Below are positions 1 to 8,074 of a DNA stretch of 20,129 bases, in pieces. The stretch spans positions 1 through 20,129 of the forward strand of contig NZ_CABUCJ010000039.1 of NCBI RefSeq assembly GCF_902490045.1, given 5' to 3'. This stretch comes from an uncultured Anaerotruncus sp. Its GTDB lineage: Bacteria > Bacillota > Clostridia > Oscillospirales > Ruminococcaceae. Numbering within the stretch: the first letter of the stretch is position 1; each line of letters begins with the position of its first letter. The notes beneath the pieces were generated by a model. That model worked only from the letters and a program-made list of their open reading frames with translations, ran no database searches and was not told the DNA's origin. A program made the translations under genes and the position numbers.

Positions 1-33
1 ATGCGAAGCATGGGGCGGCTTTTCCTATCAGGT

Positions 34-1086
34 TTAGTCCTTCACAAAGGCGATGTCGGAGTCGTTATCGGTGAGGTAGACGACATAACCGCCGGCCAGC
101 AGGATCGGCTCTCCGCTCGCGGCGAGCTTTTCCTTGTTTTGGCCGTCCCAGCCGATCCGATAGAAGCCGGGCTCCTTGTCGGTCTGGGTGAAGTAGAGAT
201 GGGTTTGAGTTCCGAAGAGCGAATAAGCGCCTGTGTCGGGCAGGGTGAAAAGCGTCTTGTTGGTGTCGCGGTTCTTGACCACCGTCCGGTAGACGGAGGG
301 CTTCCAATCGCTCCCCACCTCCGCGACCTCTTTTCTGACGAGGTATCCGTTCGGAATCCGCGAGGGCGCCAGCGACGGTTTGATGAGGCCGTTTTTGGTC
401 GACTTGTACCAGTCGCTTCCATAATAGGCCGTGCTGTCCGCAGTTCCGAAATAATAGGACATGTCCTCGTCGCCGGTGCAGTAGTAGAGGGTATCGTTGT
501 GAACCTGCGGCTTCCAGTCGCCGTCGAGCTCGGCCGCTTCCGCGGCGTTTCCGCCGTCGGGGTCACAGCGGCAGAGGCTGCCGCCGCCCTCCGGGACGTA
601 GTAAAGAAAGCCCCCGGCGAGTTCAAACCGGTCTACGCCGCCGCCGAGCTGCTTGCGGCCGCTCCCGTCCGGCTTGACCCGGAAGAGGGAGCCACCCGAC
701 AGGTAATAGAGCCAGCCGTCCGACACGCGCAGGTTGGAGAGGGTGCGCGCCGCGCCCGGGCCTGCGTCGACGGTGGAAAGCCCCGAGCCGTCGGCCCTGC
801 ACTGGTAGATCGCGCCCTTGCCGAGCCAGTAGATGGAGCCGCCTTGGACCGAAAATTCCTTGAGGTTGTAGGAGGCGTCGGCCTTGACGACCGTCTGCCG
901 CTCGAGGGTTTGCAGGCTGATCCGCTCGAGCGGCCCGCGCACCGAGGTGTAGACGAAGCCGTCCTGTGCCACGGTGGAATAGTTGAATTCCTCGTTCGCC
1001 CACTGCGCGGGGGAAGCCGCGGCGGCGGAAAGGGACAGCCCGGCGGCCAGCGCGGCGAGCAGCAGGGCGGCGAGACGTTTGAGCAT
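34..1086 (-). CDS. Secreted DUF5050-like beta-propeller protein
   Basis: A 350-aa exported protein of unknown function. The N-terminus is a clear signal peptide: MLKR, then a long Ala/Leu core, with likely signal peptidase I cleavage near the AAAS stretch at residues 22-25. There is no lipobox cysteine. The mature part has repeated units of the kind 'GWLYYLSGGSLFRVKPDGSG', an aromatic YY step, a short strand, then an R-x-x-PDG turn. This is typical of the DUF5050/TolB-like propeller proteins common in Clostridia. A good ribosome binding site (GGAAAGGAAGGA, 1094-1105) lies 7 nt before the ATG. It starts 23 nt after the upstream nucleoside hydrolase, so it is probably the last gene of the nucleoside operon. 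No catalytic residues are recognisable; a surface binding or sensing role is only a guess. The family call rests on repeat pattern, not on an alignment. Confidence 0.75.
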   Translation of the reverse strand: MLKRLAALLLAALAAGLSLSAAAASPAQWANEEFNYSTVAQDGFVYTSVRGPLERISLQTLERQTVVKADASYNLKEFSVQGGSIYWLGKGAIYQCRADGSGLSTVDAGPGAARTLSNLRVSDGWLYYLSGGSLFRVKPDGSGRKQLGGGVDRFELAGGFLYYVPEGGGSLCRCDPDGGNAAEAAELDGDWKPQVHNDTLYYCTGDEDMSYYFGTADSTAYYGSDWYKSTKNGLIKPSLAPSRIPNGYLVRKEVAEVGSDWKPSVYRTVVKNRDTNKTLFTLPDTGAYSLFGTQTHLYFTQTDKEPGFYRIGWDGQNKEKLAASGEPILLAGGYVVYLTDNDSDIAFVKD

Positions 1087-1109
1087 GTGGCGATCCTTCC
1101 TTTCCTATA

Positions 1110-2036
1110 TTAGTAGGCCGCGAGCAGTTCGCGGATCTTTGCGGCGAAGCGCGCCCGGTCGACCCCGGTGACAAGGTCGGCGTTCGGCTCCTTTTTGGCG
1201 TCGCTGTAGCAGTCGGTCACCGTCTTGCCGCGCGTGACGGGGCCCTTTGTCTCGACGCCGATCCAGCAGCGCTTCGCTTCGAACATCGACGGGTCGAGCG
1301 CGTAGAGCAGCGCACAGGGGTCGTGCAGTGCCGCGCCGGGCAGGCGGTATCGGTCCTTCCAGCCGAGCGCGCAGCCCATCAGCCCGGCGGCGTACCGCGC
1401 CTGCGGGGAGGGCAGGGCGGCGATCTCCTCGATCTCCCCGGGCAGGATATAGGACTGGTGGGTCACGTCTAGCCCGCACATCGCGAGGGGCACGCCCGCG
1501 CGGAAGACCATCTCGGCGGCCTCGAGGTCGGCGTAGATGTTGAATTCCGCCGCGGAGGTCGTGTTGCCGTAGGCGACAGCGCCGCCCATGATGGTGATCT
1601 TTTTGAGGTACCTGGGCAGGTCGGGGTATTTGGAGAAGGCGATGCCGAGGTTGGTGAGCGGTCCGACCGCAAGGATCTCGAGCTCCCCCTCCAGGGCGCG
1701 CGCCTCACGGTAGATCGCGTCCCATGCGTGGCCCTCGGCATAGGTGGTTTTCGGCTCCGGCAGGGTGAATCCGTGCAGCCCGTCGGCCCCGTGGATTTCG
1801 GCGGCGGTGTGCAGCTCGCAGAACATCGGCTTTTCCGCGCCGCGGTAAACGGGCACCCGCGCGCCCGCCAGCTCGAGGATGCTCAGGGCGTTCGGCGCGG
1901 TGCGGCTGAGCGGGACATTGCCGGCGACCGGCGTGAGCGCGCGCAGGTCGAATTCGGGCGCGCGCAGCGCCAGCAGAATGGCGATGGCGTCGTCGACGCC
2001 GGGGTCGCAGTCGATGATGATGGGCCGTCTGTTCAT
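1110..2036 (-). CDS. Nucleoside hydrolase (second paralogue)
   Basis: A 308-aa inosine-uridine-preferring nucleoside N-ribohydrolase family protein. It should cleave the N-glycosidic bond of imported nucleosides to give free base and ribose in the cytoplasm. The N-terminus carries the calcium-binding signature IIIDCDPGVDD (D9, D11, D15, D16). The middle has HGADGLHG and MGGAVAYGN blocks followed by AAEFNIYADLEAA, and the C-terminal half has the active-site His-Asp pair (ALHDP, H238/D239). The length is normal for the family. The ATG at 2036 was chosen because it overlaps the TGA of the preceding hydrolase (ATGA) and starts exactly at the family's first strand; the reading frame stays open upstream but only as shadow of the neighbour. 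It differs from its partner in the substrate-facing HGxxGL region, so the two probably split the nucleoside range. Exact specificity cannot be read. Confidence 0.93.
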   Translation of the reverse strand: MNRRPIIIDCDPGVDDAIAILLALRAPEFDLRALTPVAGNVPLSRTAPNALSILELAGARVPVYRGAEKPMFCELHTAAEIHGADGLHGFTLPEPKTTYAEGHAWDAIYREARALEGELEILAVGPLTNLGIAFSKYPDLPRYLKKITIMGGAVAYGNTTSAAEFNIYADLEAAEMVFRAGVPLAMCGLDVTHQSYILPGEIEEIAALPSPQARYAAGLMGCALGWKDRYRLPGAALHDPCALLYALDPSMFEAKRCWIGVETKGPVTRGKTVTDCYSDAKKEPNADLVTGVDRARFAAKIRELLAAY

Positions 2037-2974
2037 GCCGATACCTCCCCATAGGATTTCGCGGCCTGCGCCAGCAGATCGACGAAGGCGGCGCGGTCGA
2101 TGCCGAGGATGACGCGTGCGTTCGGCTTCCGGCCGTGCAGGCGGTAGAAGTCGGCGATGGTTGCGCCGCGGCAGTAGCTGCCCTGCGTCTCCACCTCGAC
2201 ATACAGCTCCTCGATCGTGAGAATTTCGGGCGCGATCAGGGCGGCGACGGCCACCGCGTCGTGCACGGGCGCGCCGGGGTAGCCCTTGGCGCGGTGGAAG
2301 CCGTAGAAGAAGTCGAGCCATTCGGCGACCACCGTCGCGACGGGATTACCGAGCGCGCGGATGCGCTCGAAGTCCTCGGGGAAGACGAGCGCCTGTTCGG
2401 TGACGTCGAGCCCGGCCATGATGATCGGGATGCCCGAACGGAAGACGAGGTCGGCCGCCTCGGGATCGACGAGGATGTTGAATTCCGCGGCGGGGGTCCA
2501 GTTGCCGTGGTGGATGCCGCCGCCCATCAGGGAGATCTCCCTGATCCTGGGTTTGAGCTCGGGGTGCGCCAGCAGCAGGGCCGCGACGTTGGTGAGCGGG
2601 CCGGTGGGCACCAGCGTGACCGGCTCGTCGCTTTCGGAGAGCACCTTTGCCATCAGCTCGACGGCGCTCATCGGGAGCGGCTCGAAAGCGGGCTCGGGCA
2701 GGTCGGGGCCGTCGAGCCCCGATTTGCCGTGCACGGTCGGCGCGACGATCGGCTCGGAGACGAGCGGCCCGGTGCGCCCGCGCGCCATCGGCGCGCGCAG
2801 CCCAATGAGGGTCATGACGCGCAGCGCGTTGTAGGTGGTCTTTTCGATCGTCTGGTTGCCGCAGACCGAGGTGACGGCGCGGATGTCCAGCAGGGGCGAC
2901 GCGTTGGCGAGCATCCACGCGATCGCGTCGTCATGCCCGGGGTCGCCGTCTAGGATGATGGGGATTTTTTTCAT
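2033..2974 (-). CDS. Nucleoside hydrolase (first paralogue, RihA/IunH-like)
   Basis: A 313-aa nucleoside N-ribohydrolase. It shows the family N-terminal motif LDGDPGHDD (D9, D11, D15, D16), which holds the catalytic calcium; HGKSGLDGP near residue 80; the VPTGPLTNVA block; MGGGIHHGNWTPAAEFNILVD; and the C-terminal PVHDAVAVA with H238/D239. All expected active-site positions are present, so it should be active. The ATG at 2974 has an AGGAGGG ribosome binding site about 7 nt upstream. It lies 63 nt downstream of the second permease, across a GC-rich hairpin (2998-3021), and overlaps the next hydrolase by 4 nt. Position directly behind a BMP-type nucleoside importer indicates that it degrades imported nucleosides for base salvage and ribose catabolism. 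Preference (purine, pyrimidine or both) is not determinable from sequence by eye. Confidence 0.94.
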   Translation of the reverse strand: MKKIPIILDGDPGHDDAIAWMLANASPLLDIRAVTSVCGNQTIEKTTYNALRVMTLIGLRAPMARGRTGPLVSEPIVAPTVHGKSGLDGPDLPEPAFEPLPMSAVELMAKVLSESDEPVTLVPTGPLTNVAALLLAHPELKPRIREISLMGGGIHHGNWTPAAEFNILVDPEAADLVFRSGIPIIMAGLDVTEQALVFPEDFERIRALGNPVATVVAEWLDFFYGFHRAKGYPGAPVHDAVAVAALIAPEILTIEELYVEVETQGSYCRGATIADFYRLHGRKPNARVILGIDRAAFVDLLAQAAKSYGEVSA

Positions 2975-2997
2975 GGCAGTCCCTCCTGTGCGGGAAA

Positions 2998-3021
2998 GGG
3001 GAGGGAGCGGCGCCCCTCCCC
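2998..3021 (-). terminator. GC-rich hairpin between permease and hydrolase genes (attenuator or processing site)
   Basis: Eight perfect base pairs (2998-3005 with 3014-3021, GGGGAGGG against CCCTCCCC) around an 8-nt loop, lying in the 63-nt gap between the second permease and the first hydrolase. On the minus strand it is followed by only TTTCCC, not a U run, so it is more likely a partial attenuator or an mRNA-stabilising or processing element than a full terminator. Confidence 0.45.
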
Positions 3022-3037
3022 AACCCGGATTTTTCAG

Positions 3038-4006
3038 TTACGCGCCCGCCTGCGCGGCGTCCGCTTTTTTGGCTTTGCCGTGGCGGCGGATCTTTTTCGC
3101 CTTGTTCATCGTGCTGGCGGCGTAGACCGCCAGGCCGACGATGGTGAAGACATAGGGAGTCATCTTGACCAGCTCGGCGGGGAAGCCGAGGCTCTGGAGG
3201 TTGTTGGCCAGCGCGTCGGCGAAGCCGAAGAGCAGGGAGGTCAGGAAGGTTCCGAGCGGCTCGCCGCGGCCCATCGCCTCGGCCGCCAGCGCGATGAAGC
3301 CGCGCCCGGCGGTCATGTTGGTGTTGAAGCTCGACATGTAGCCCATCGACATGAACGCGCCGCCCAGCCCCGCGAGCACGCCCGAGATGCCCAGCGCGAT
3401 GAAGCTGATGCGGTTGACGCTGACGCCGACCGAATCGGCCGCGTTGGGGTTTTCGCCGACCGAGCGGATCTGGAGTCCGAGGGGGGTCTTGTAGAGCAGC
3501 ACCCACACGAGGAAGACGCAGAGCAGCGCCGCGTAGGTCAGGACGTTGTGCCCCGAAAGGATCTGCCCGAGCACGGGGATATCCTTGAGGAGCGGGATAT
3601 CGACCGACGGCATGACCTTGCTGGCGAGGTTGGCGGAGTAGCCGCGGTCGCCGCTGGCGAGGTACATGAAGAGGATGGTGCCGCCGCTGCCGAGCATGTT
3701 GACGGCGATACCGGCGAGGATGATGTCTGTTTTGAGGATGAGGGCGAAGAAGCCGATCATCAGCGCGACGAGCATGCCGATGACCATAGCGCAGAGCAGG
3801 CCGACGCCGGCGCTCTGGGTCCAGGCGGAGAAGATGACGCCGGTGAGGGCGGAGATCATCATGATGCCCTCGAGGCCGATGTTGGTGACGCCTGCGCGGT
3901 CGGCCACGACGGCGGCCAGCGCGGCGAAGAGGATCGGGGTGGTGATGCGCAGGATGGAAAAGGCGAAGGGGATGGAGAAGACAATGCTCAAAATGTTTTC
4001 CAGCAT
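3038..4006 (-). CDS. Nucleoside ABC transporter permease (NupQ/YufQ type)
   Basis: A 322-aa membrane protein of the BPD_transp_2 (RbsC/LivM-like) permease family. It shows the family block ADRAGVTNIGLEGIMM near residues 36-51 after the first helix, multiple further hydrophobic helices, and the cytoplasmic coupling region 'LGLQIRSVGENPNAADSVGVSVNRISF' around residues 210-235. A basic tail rich in Lys and Ala closes the protein. The start at 4006 was chosen because ATG overlaps the TGA of the upstream permease (TGATG) and begins exactly at the first membrane segment; the frame is open further upstream only as shadow. With the preceding permease it should form the heterodimeric channel of a BMP-type nucleoside importer, and the two nucleoside hydrolase genes downstream support the substrate class. 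Confidence 0.92.
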   Translation of the reverse strand: MLENILSIVFSIPFAFSILRITTPILFAALAAVVADRAGVTNIGLEGIMMISALTGVIFSAWTQSAGVGLLCAMVIGMLVALMIGFFALILKTDIILAGIAVNMLGSGGTILFMYLASGDRGYSANLASKVMPSVDIPLLKDIPVLGQILSGHNVLTYAALLCVFLVWVLLYKTPLGLQIRSVGENPNAADSVGVSVNRISFIALGISGVLAGLGGAFMSMGYMSSFNTNMTAGRGFIALAAEAMGRGEPLGTFLTSLLFGFADALANNLQSLGFPAELVKMTPYVFTIVGLAVYAASTMNKAKKIRRHGKAKKADAAQAGA

Positions 4007-5097
4007 CAGGCTTCCGCTCCTTTCGCTTCCTTCTCGGCGGCCTTTTCGGCGATCTCGTCCTTGGCGTCCCTGACCACCATCCTGTGGCGGTATTTGGAGA
4101 GGAACTGCTCCGCCGCGAAGAAGAGGAAGATGACCGCCTGGATGATGCTGAGCATCTCGGCGGGAACGTCGGTGTTGAGCTGCATCAAATCGCAGCCGCG
4201 CCGCAGATAGGCCATGAAGAAGGCGGCCAGCGGGATGAAGATGGGGTTGTTTTTGGCGAGGATGGCGATCGTGATGCCGTCCCAGCCGTAGCCGGGGAGC
4301 TGCCGCCATTTGAAGCGGTCGTAGTAGCCGAGGATTTCAACCGCGCCACCCATGCCGGCGAGCATGCCGCCGACGACCTGGCACATGACGACCGTGGCGG
4401 CCACCTTCATGCCGGAATATTTGGAGAAGCTCTGGTTGACGCCGATCATGCGGATGGCGTAGCCCCAGCGGGTGCGGTACATGAAGATCGAGACGAGCAC
4501 GGTGGCCGCGAGCGCGATGACGATGCCCCAGCTCAGGTTGGTCTTGGGGACGAGGGTGGGGATGACCGCGGTGTCGAGGAACTTGTGGGACATCGTGGCG
4601 CCCTGGGTGCGGTCGGCGAGGTGGTAGCTGAGAATGTAGACGCCCAGCTGCAAAAGAATGTAGTTGAGCATCAGGGAGGAGACCATCTCGCTCGCGCCGA
4701 GCCTGGTTTTGAGCAGGGCTGGTACAAGCATCGTAAGCCCGCAGACGAGCATCGCTGCCGCGATGCAGGCGGCGGCGTGCAGGACGGGCGGCAGGCGCAG
4801 GTAGATGGCGCAGGCGCCCGCGACCAGCCCGCCGAAGAAGACGGCGCCCTCGCCCGCGAGGTTGAACTGGTTGGCGTTGAACATGACGCAGGTGGCTAGA
4901 CCGGTGAAGATGATCGGGATCATGCGTTCGAGGATGATCCAGATATAGCGCATCCGCGTGAAGGGCGCGACGATGAGGTTGTAGAGCGCCTGGAAGGGCA
5001 CGTCGCTGATGATGAAGATGAACACCATCGCCACCGCGAGCGCCACGAGGATGGCCGCCGCCCCGCGGATGATCTCGAATCTGAGGCTTTTACGCAT
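4006..5097 (-). CDS. Nucleoside ABC transporter permease (NupP/YufP type)
   Basis: A 363-aa BPD_transp_2 family permease. The N-terminal helix (about residues 10-30) is followed by 'GLATCVMFNANQFNLAGEG', the family's conserved N-x-G-x-EG region, then about eight hydrophobic helices. The coupling segment 'GYAIRMIGVNQSFSKYSGMKV' (about residues 210-230) should contact the ATPase. A charged C-terminal extension (KDEIAEKAAEKEAKGAEA) is seen. A strong ribosome binding site (AAGGAGGG) precedes the ATG by about 7 nt, and the gene starts 8 nt inside the end of the ATPase gene, so the two are translationally coupled. Paired with the shorter permease downstream, as in Bacillus-type nucleoside importers. 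Substrate assignment is from the operon, not from residues. Confidence 0.92.
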   Translation of the reverse strand: MRKSLRFEIIRGAAAILVALAVAMVFIFIISDVPFQALYNLIVAPFTRMRYIWIILERMIPIIFTGLATCVMFNANQFNLAGEGAVFFGGLVAGACAIYLRLPPVLHAAACIAAAMLVCGLTMLVPALLKTRLGASEMVSSLMLNYILLQLGVYILSYHLADRTQGATMSHKFLDTAVIPTLVPKTNLSWGIVIALAATVLVSIFMYRTRWGYAIRMIGVNQSFSKYSGMKVAATVVMCQVVGGMLAGMGGAVEILGYYDRFKWRQLPGYGWDGITIAILAKNNPIFIPLAAFFMAYLRRGCDLMQLNTDVPAEMLSIIQAVIFLFFAAEQFLSKYRHRMVVRDAKDEIAEKAAEKEAKGAEA

Positions 5098-6652
5098 GGA
5101 TAACCCTCCTTATCTCCTCGGGGGACTGGCGCTTGAGTCCGAGCATGTATTCGCCCATCTCAAGGTCGGTCAGGGTGGAGGTGTCCTCAAAGTAGGCGAC
5201 GATCTCGCCGCCGTAAAAGACGATCAGACTGTCGGAGAGCTCGATGATCTCGTTCAGGTCGGCGGAGACGAGCAGCACGGCGGCGCCCTCCCGGCTGAGC
5301 TCGACGAGCTTGCGCCGGATGAACTCGGTCGCGCCGACGTCGATGCCGCGGGTGGGCTGGTCGGCGATGATCAGCTTGGGCGCGCAGGAGAATTCGCGCG
5401 CCACGACGACCTTCTGGATATTGCCGCCCGAGAGCATCCTGACCTGCTGGCCGCCCGACCGGCAGAGGATCTGGTAGTCCCCGATCAACCGGTCGCTCTC
5501 CTCGTGGATGGCGTCCATCCTGAAGAGCGGCCCCTTGTTGAACCGCGGCTTCTGGAAGCGGTCGGCGATGAGATTTTCCTCAATCGTGCCGGCGGCCGCC
5601 ACGCCGTAGAGCATCCGGTCCTCGGGGATGTGGGAGACACCCAGGCCCCGTATGTAGGCCTGGCCCTTCCCGGTGACCGGGCGGCCTTCGACCTCGATCG
5701 CGCCGGAGTCGGGCCGGTTCATGTCGAAGAGCATCTCCACCAGCTCCCGCTGGCCGTTGCCCTCGACGCCCGCGATGCCGAGAATCTCCCCCCTGCGCAC
5801 GCTGAAGGAGACCCCGCCGAGCATCTGCTTGCCGTACTCGTTCCGGTAGCGCACGTCGGTGACGGAGAGCACCGTGTCGGTGGGGGCGGGCGGCTCCTTT
5901 TCGACCTTGAGCACGACGTCCCGCCCCACCATGAGGCGGGAGATATCCTGCTCGGAGACGTCGGCGGTGTCAAAAACGCCCATCGACTTGCCCGCGCGCA
6001 TGATGGTGAGCCGGTCGGTGATCTGCTTGATCTCCTTGAGCTTGTGGGAGATGAAGATGATCGTATGGCCCTGCTCTTTAAAATGAATGAGCTCGCGGAA
6101 GAGCTCGGTCGTTTCCTGTGTTGTCAGAACGGCGGTGGGCTCGTCGAGGATGAGGATCTGCGCCCCCCGCACGAGCGCCTTGAGGATTTCCACCTTCTGT
6201 TTCATGCCGACCGGGATATCCATGACCCTGGCATGGGGGTCGACCTGGAGGTTGTATCGTTCGGCGTACTCCTCGGTCAGGGAGACCGCCCTGGAATAGT
6301 CGAGGAACATCCCGCGCCTGCGGGGCTCCATGCCCAGCACGATGTTTTCCGCCACGGTGAGGGAGGGAACCAGCATGAAGTGCTGGTGCACCATGCCGAT
6401 TCCCTTTGCGATGGCGGCGTTCGGCGAGGGGAGCGAGACCGTCTCGCCGTTGATCACGATTTCGCCCTCCTCGGGCTGTTCGAGGCCGAAGAGAATTTTC
6501 ATCAGCGTGGATTTGCCCGCGCCGTTTTCGCCCATAAGCGCGTGGATTTCCCCCTTGCGGACCGAAAAGTTCACGCTCTGGTTTGCCGCAATACCGTTTG
6601 GATAGACCTTTGTGATGCCCTTCATCCGGACAACTTCGTTTCGATCCTCCAT
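5090..6652 (-). CDS. Nucleoside ABC transporter ATPase, double cassette (NupO/YufO type)
   Basis: A 520-aa protein with two fused nucleotide-binding domains, the architecture of the RbsA/BMP-type importers. Domain 1 has Walker A GENGAGKST (residues 41-49), a degenerate signature (PVGMKQKVEI) and Walker B LILDEPTAVL. Domain 2 has a degenerate Walker A without the lysine (GVEGNGQRE), a good signature LSGGNIQKVVVARE, and Walker B with Gln in place of the catalytic Glu (IIADQPTRGIDVG). These asymmetries are usual in this family, so they are not a sign of decay. It powers uptake together with the two downstream permeases and the lipoprotein encoded upstream. The ATG at 6652 has no well-placed ribosome binding site (the purine-rich GAGGGGAGG is too far upstream), so the start is less certain; Met10 is an alternative. 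A 165-nt gap with a strong hairpin separates it from the binding-protein gene. Confidence 0.93.
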   Translation of the reverse strand: MEDRNEVVRMKGITKVYPNGIAANQSVNFSVRKGEIHALMGENGAGKSTLMKILFGLEQPEEGEIVINGETVSLPSPNAAIAKGIGMVHQHFMLVPSLTVAENIVLGMEPRRRGMFLDYSRAVSLTEEYAERYNLQVDPHARVMDIPVGMKQKVEILKALVRGAQILILDEPTAVLTTQETTELFRELIHFKEQGHTIIFISHKLKEIKQITDRLTIMRAGKSMGVFDTADVSEQDISRLMVGRDVVLKVEKEPPAPTDTVLSVTDVRYRNEYGKQMLGGVSFSVRRGEILGIAGVEGNGQRELVEMLFDMNRPDSGAIEVEGRPVTGKGQAYIRGLGVSHIPEDRMLYGVAAAGTIEENLIADRFQKPRFNKGPLFRMDAIHEESDRLIGDYQILCRSGGQQVRMLSGGNIQKVVVAREFSCAPKLIIADQPTRGIDVGATEFIRRKLVELSREGAAVLLVSADLNEIIELSDSLIVFYGGEIVAYFEDTSTLTDLEMGEYMLGLKRQSPEEIRRVIHA

Positions 6653-6751
6653 AGTCAGGATGCCTGCCTCCCCTCTATACAGTCGGACGCGCCGCGGCGT
6701 CCGGGAAATTGGGACGTGGTGGGTGGACGGACGGATTTCCGCCGGAAATTA

Positions 6752-6785
6752 CTGCAAAGGGGGAGCGGAAGCTCCCCCTTTGCAG
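6752..6785 (-). terminator. Perfect 15-bp hairpin downstream of the binding-protein gene
   Basis: Arms at 6752-6766 and 6771-6785 are exactly complementary (15 bp) with a 4-nt loop (GGAA on plus, TTCC on minus). It begins about 30 nt past the stop of the binding-protein gene. On the transcribed minus strand no long U run follows (TAATTTCC), so it probably acts as a leaky terminator or 3'-end stabiliser. That would give more binding protein than membrane components, which is common in ABC importer operons. Confidence 0.75.
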
Positions 6786-6817
6786 ATTTCATCCGCGCGA
6801 CGCGGACAGCGGTTTAT

Positions 6818-7975
6818 TTACGGACGCGCGCCCTCGCGAATCGCCTCGACGTCGGCGGCGTTGTCGCCGAACGCGGTGTCGACCACGATCTCGCCGGAGG
6901 TGATCTTGGTGGTGGCGTCCTCGACGGCCTTCTTGATGTCGTCGGGCAGGGTCTGGAAGTTGCCGCCGGTGGCCAGGCTGACGCCGCCCTCGGAGATTCC
7001 GAGGTTCAGGGTCTCGCCGTAGTGGGTGTTGCCGGCGAGCTGCTCGTTGACGACCCAGATGATGGAATCGCCGATGTTCTTGAGTCCGGAGAAGAGGGTG
7101 ACCGCGGCAAGCTCGGGCTGCGCGATCGAGAAGGTGGCCTCCTGGTCGGAGTCGACGCCGATGAACCAGGCCTTCAGCTCATTGGCCGCCTCGGCGGCGC
7201 CGTTTCCGGCTCCTCCCGCGACGCCCCAGACGATGTCGCACTTGTTCTGTCCGATCATGACGTTGGCCAGCTCCTTGGCGGCACCGGTGTCATAGAAGTT
7301 TCCGACATACTGGGTGTCGACCTTGACGTCCGGGTCGGCGGCCTGCGCGCCCTGGATATAGCCGACGAGGAAGTCGTTGATGACAGGGCCGTTCTCGCCG
7401 CCGACAAAGCCGATGACCTTCTCGGGGTTCATGTTCGGCAGGTCGGAGGAGGTGGCCAGCGCGGCCGCGGTGCCGACGAGGTAACCCATGTCGTTCTGCT
7501 TGTAGTTGACGCAGACGACATTGGGCAGATCGACGGCGGAGTCATAGATCAGGTACTTCTGGTCGGGGTAGTTAGTCGCGACCTGGGTCAGGTAGTCGGG
7601 CATCTGGTAGGTGCCGCAGACGATCAGGTCGTAGGAGCCGTCGGCCGAGAGCTCCTCGAGGGTGGAGAGCCATTTGGGCTGGTCGGCATCGGTCGGGCCG
7701 AGCTCAAAGGTCTTGTACTCGATGATGCCGTCCGCGGCGAGCTGGGCGAGGCCCGCCTCGCAGGAGTCGAAGAAGGATTTGTCGCCGAGGTTGCCGTTGA
7801 CGACGTTGGCGACCCGCAGCTTTTCACCGGCTGCGGGGGTTTCAGCAGGGGCGGCGCCGTCCGCCGGGGTTTCCGCGGGAGCGGCTGGTGCGGCAGGTTC
7901 GGGGGAACCGCCGCAGCCTGCAAACATCGTCAGAACCAGAGCCAGCGCGAGGAACAGGGAAAAATACCTTTTCAT
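6818..7975 (-). CDS. BMP/PnrA-family nucleoside-binding lipoprotein
   Basis: A 385-aa substrate-binding protein of the basic membrane protein (Med/BMP, PnrA) family. The N-terminus is a lipoprotein signal ending FAGC, so Cys21 should be lipidated and the protein held on the outer face of the membrane. A Pro/Ala/Glu-rich flexible linker covers about residues 24-50. The folded part starts 'KLRVANVVNGNLGDKSFFDS', the BMP opening (the G-x-x-x-D-x-S-F binding loop), and includes 'VIGFVGGENGPVINDFLVGY' and 'IVWGVAGGAGNGAAEAA', typical of the family. The ribosome binding site is GAAAGGAAGA at 7981-7990. It is the first gene of the operon, about 65 nt from the predicted transcription start. The family binds nucleosides; the hydrolases downstream support that here. 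Confidence 0.94.
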   Translation of the reverse strand: MKRYFSLFLALALVLTMFAGCGGSPEPAAPAAPAETPADGAAPAETPAAGEKLRVANVVNGNLGDKSFFDSCEAGLAQLAADGIIEYKTFELGPTDADQPKWLSTLEELSADGSYDLIVCGTYQMPDYLTQVATNYPDQKYLIYDSAVDLPNVVCVNYKQNDMGYLVGTAAALATSSDLPNMNPEKVIGFVGGENGPVINDFLVGYIQGAQAADPDVKVDTQYVGNFYDTGAAKELANVMIGQNKCDIVWGVAGGAGNGAAEAANELKAWFIGVDSDQEATFSIAQPELAAVTLFSGLKNIGDSIIWVVNEQLAGNTHYGETLNLGISEGGVSLATGGNFQTLPDDIKKAVEDATTKITSGEIVVDTAFGDNAADVEAIREGARP

Positions 7976-8045
7976 CTTTTTCTTCCTTTCTCATTCTGGA
8001 TAATCGTGTGGGTCCATGCAGAAAAATGTTTGCCGGGTTAATCAT

Positions 8046-8074
8046 ATTTTACCTTGATTTTCTTCACATGTCAA
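8046..8074 (-). promoter_or_regulatory. Sigma-A promoter of the nucleoside operon
   Basis: On the minus strand, TTGACA (8069-8074), a 17-nt spacer, then TAAAAT (8046-8051). This is a full consensus -35 with a 5/6 -10 at optimal spacing. Predicted transcription start is near 8039, giving a leader of about 65 nt before the ATG at 7975. No riboswitch was recognised in that short leader. Confidence 0.85.

Noticed and set aside
5009..8041. A very long open frame (about 1010 codons) on the plus strand across the nucleoside transporter genes.
   Set aside because: It is antisense to well-recognised genes (ATPase, binding protein, permease) and its product is Asp/Val/Gly/Arg-rich low-complexity text typical of GC-rich antisense frames.
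7976..8045. Possible purine riboswitch in the leader of the nucleoside operon.
   Set aside because: The leader predicted from the promoter is only about 65 nt and lacks the conserved purine-riboswitch core on the minus strand.
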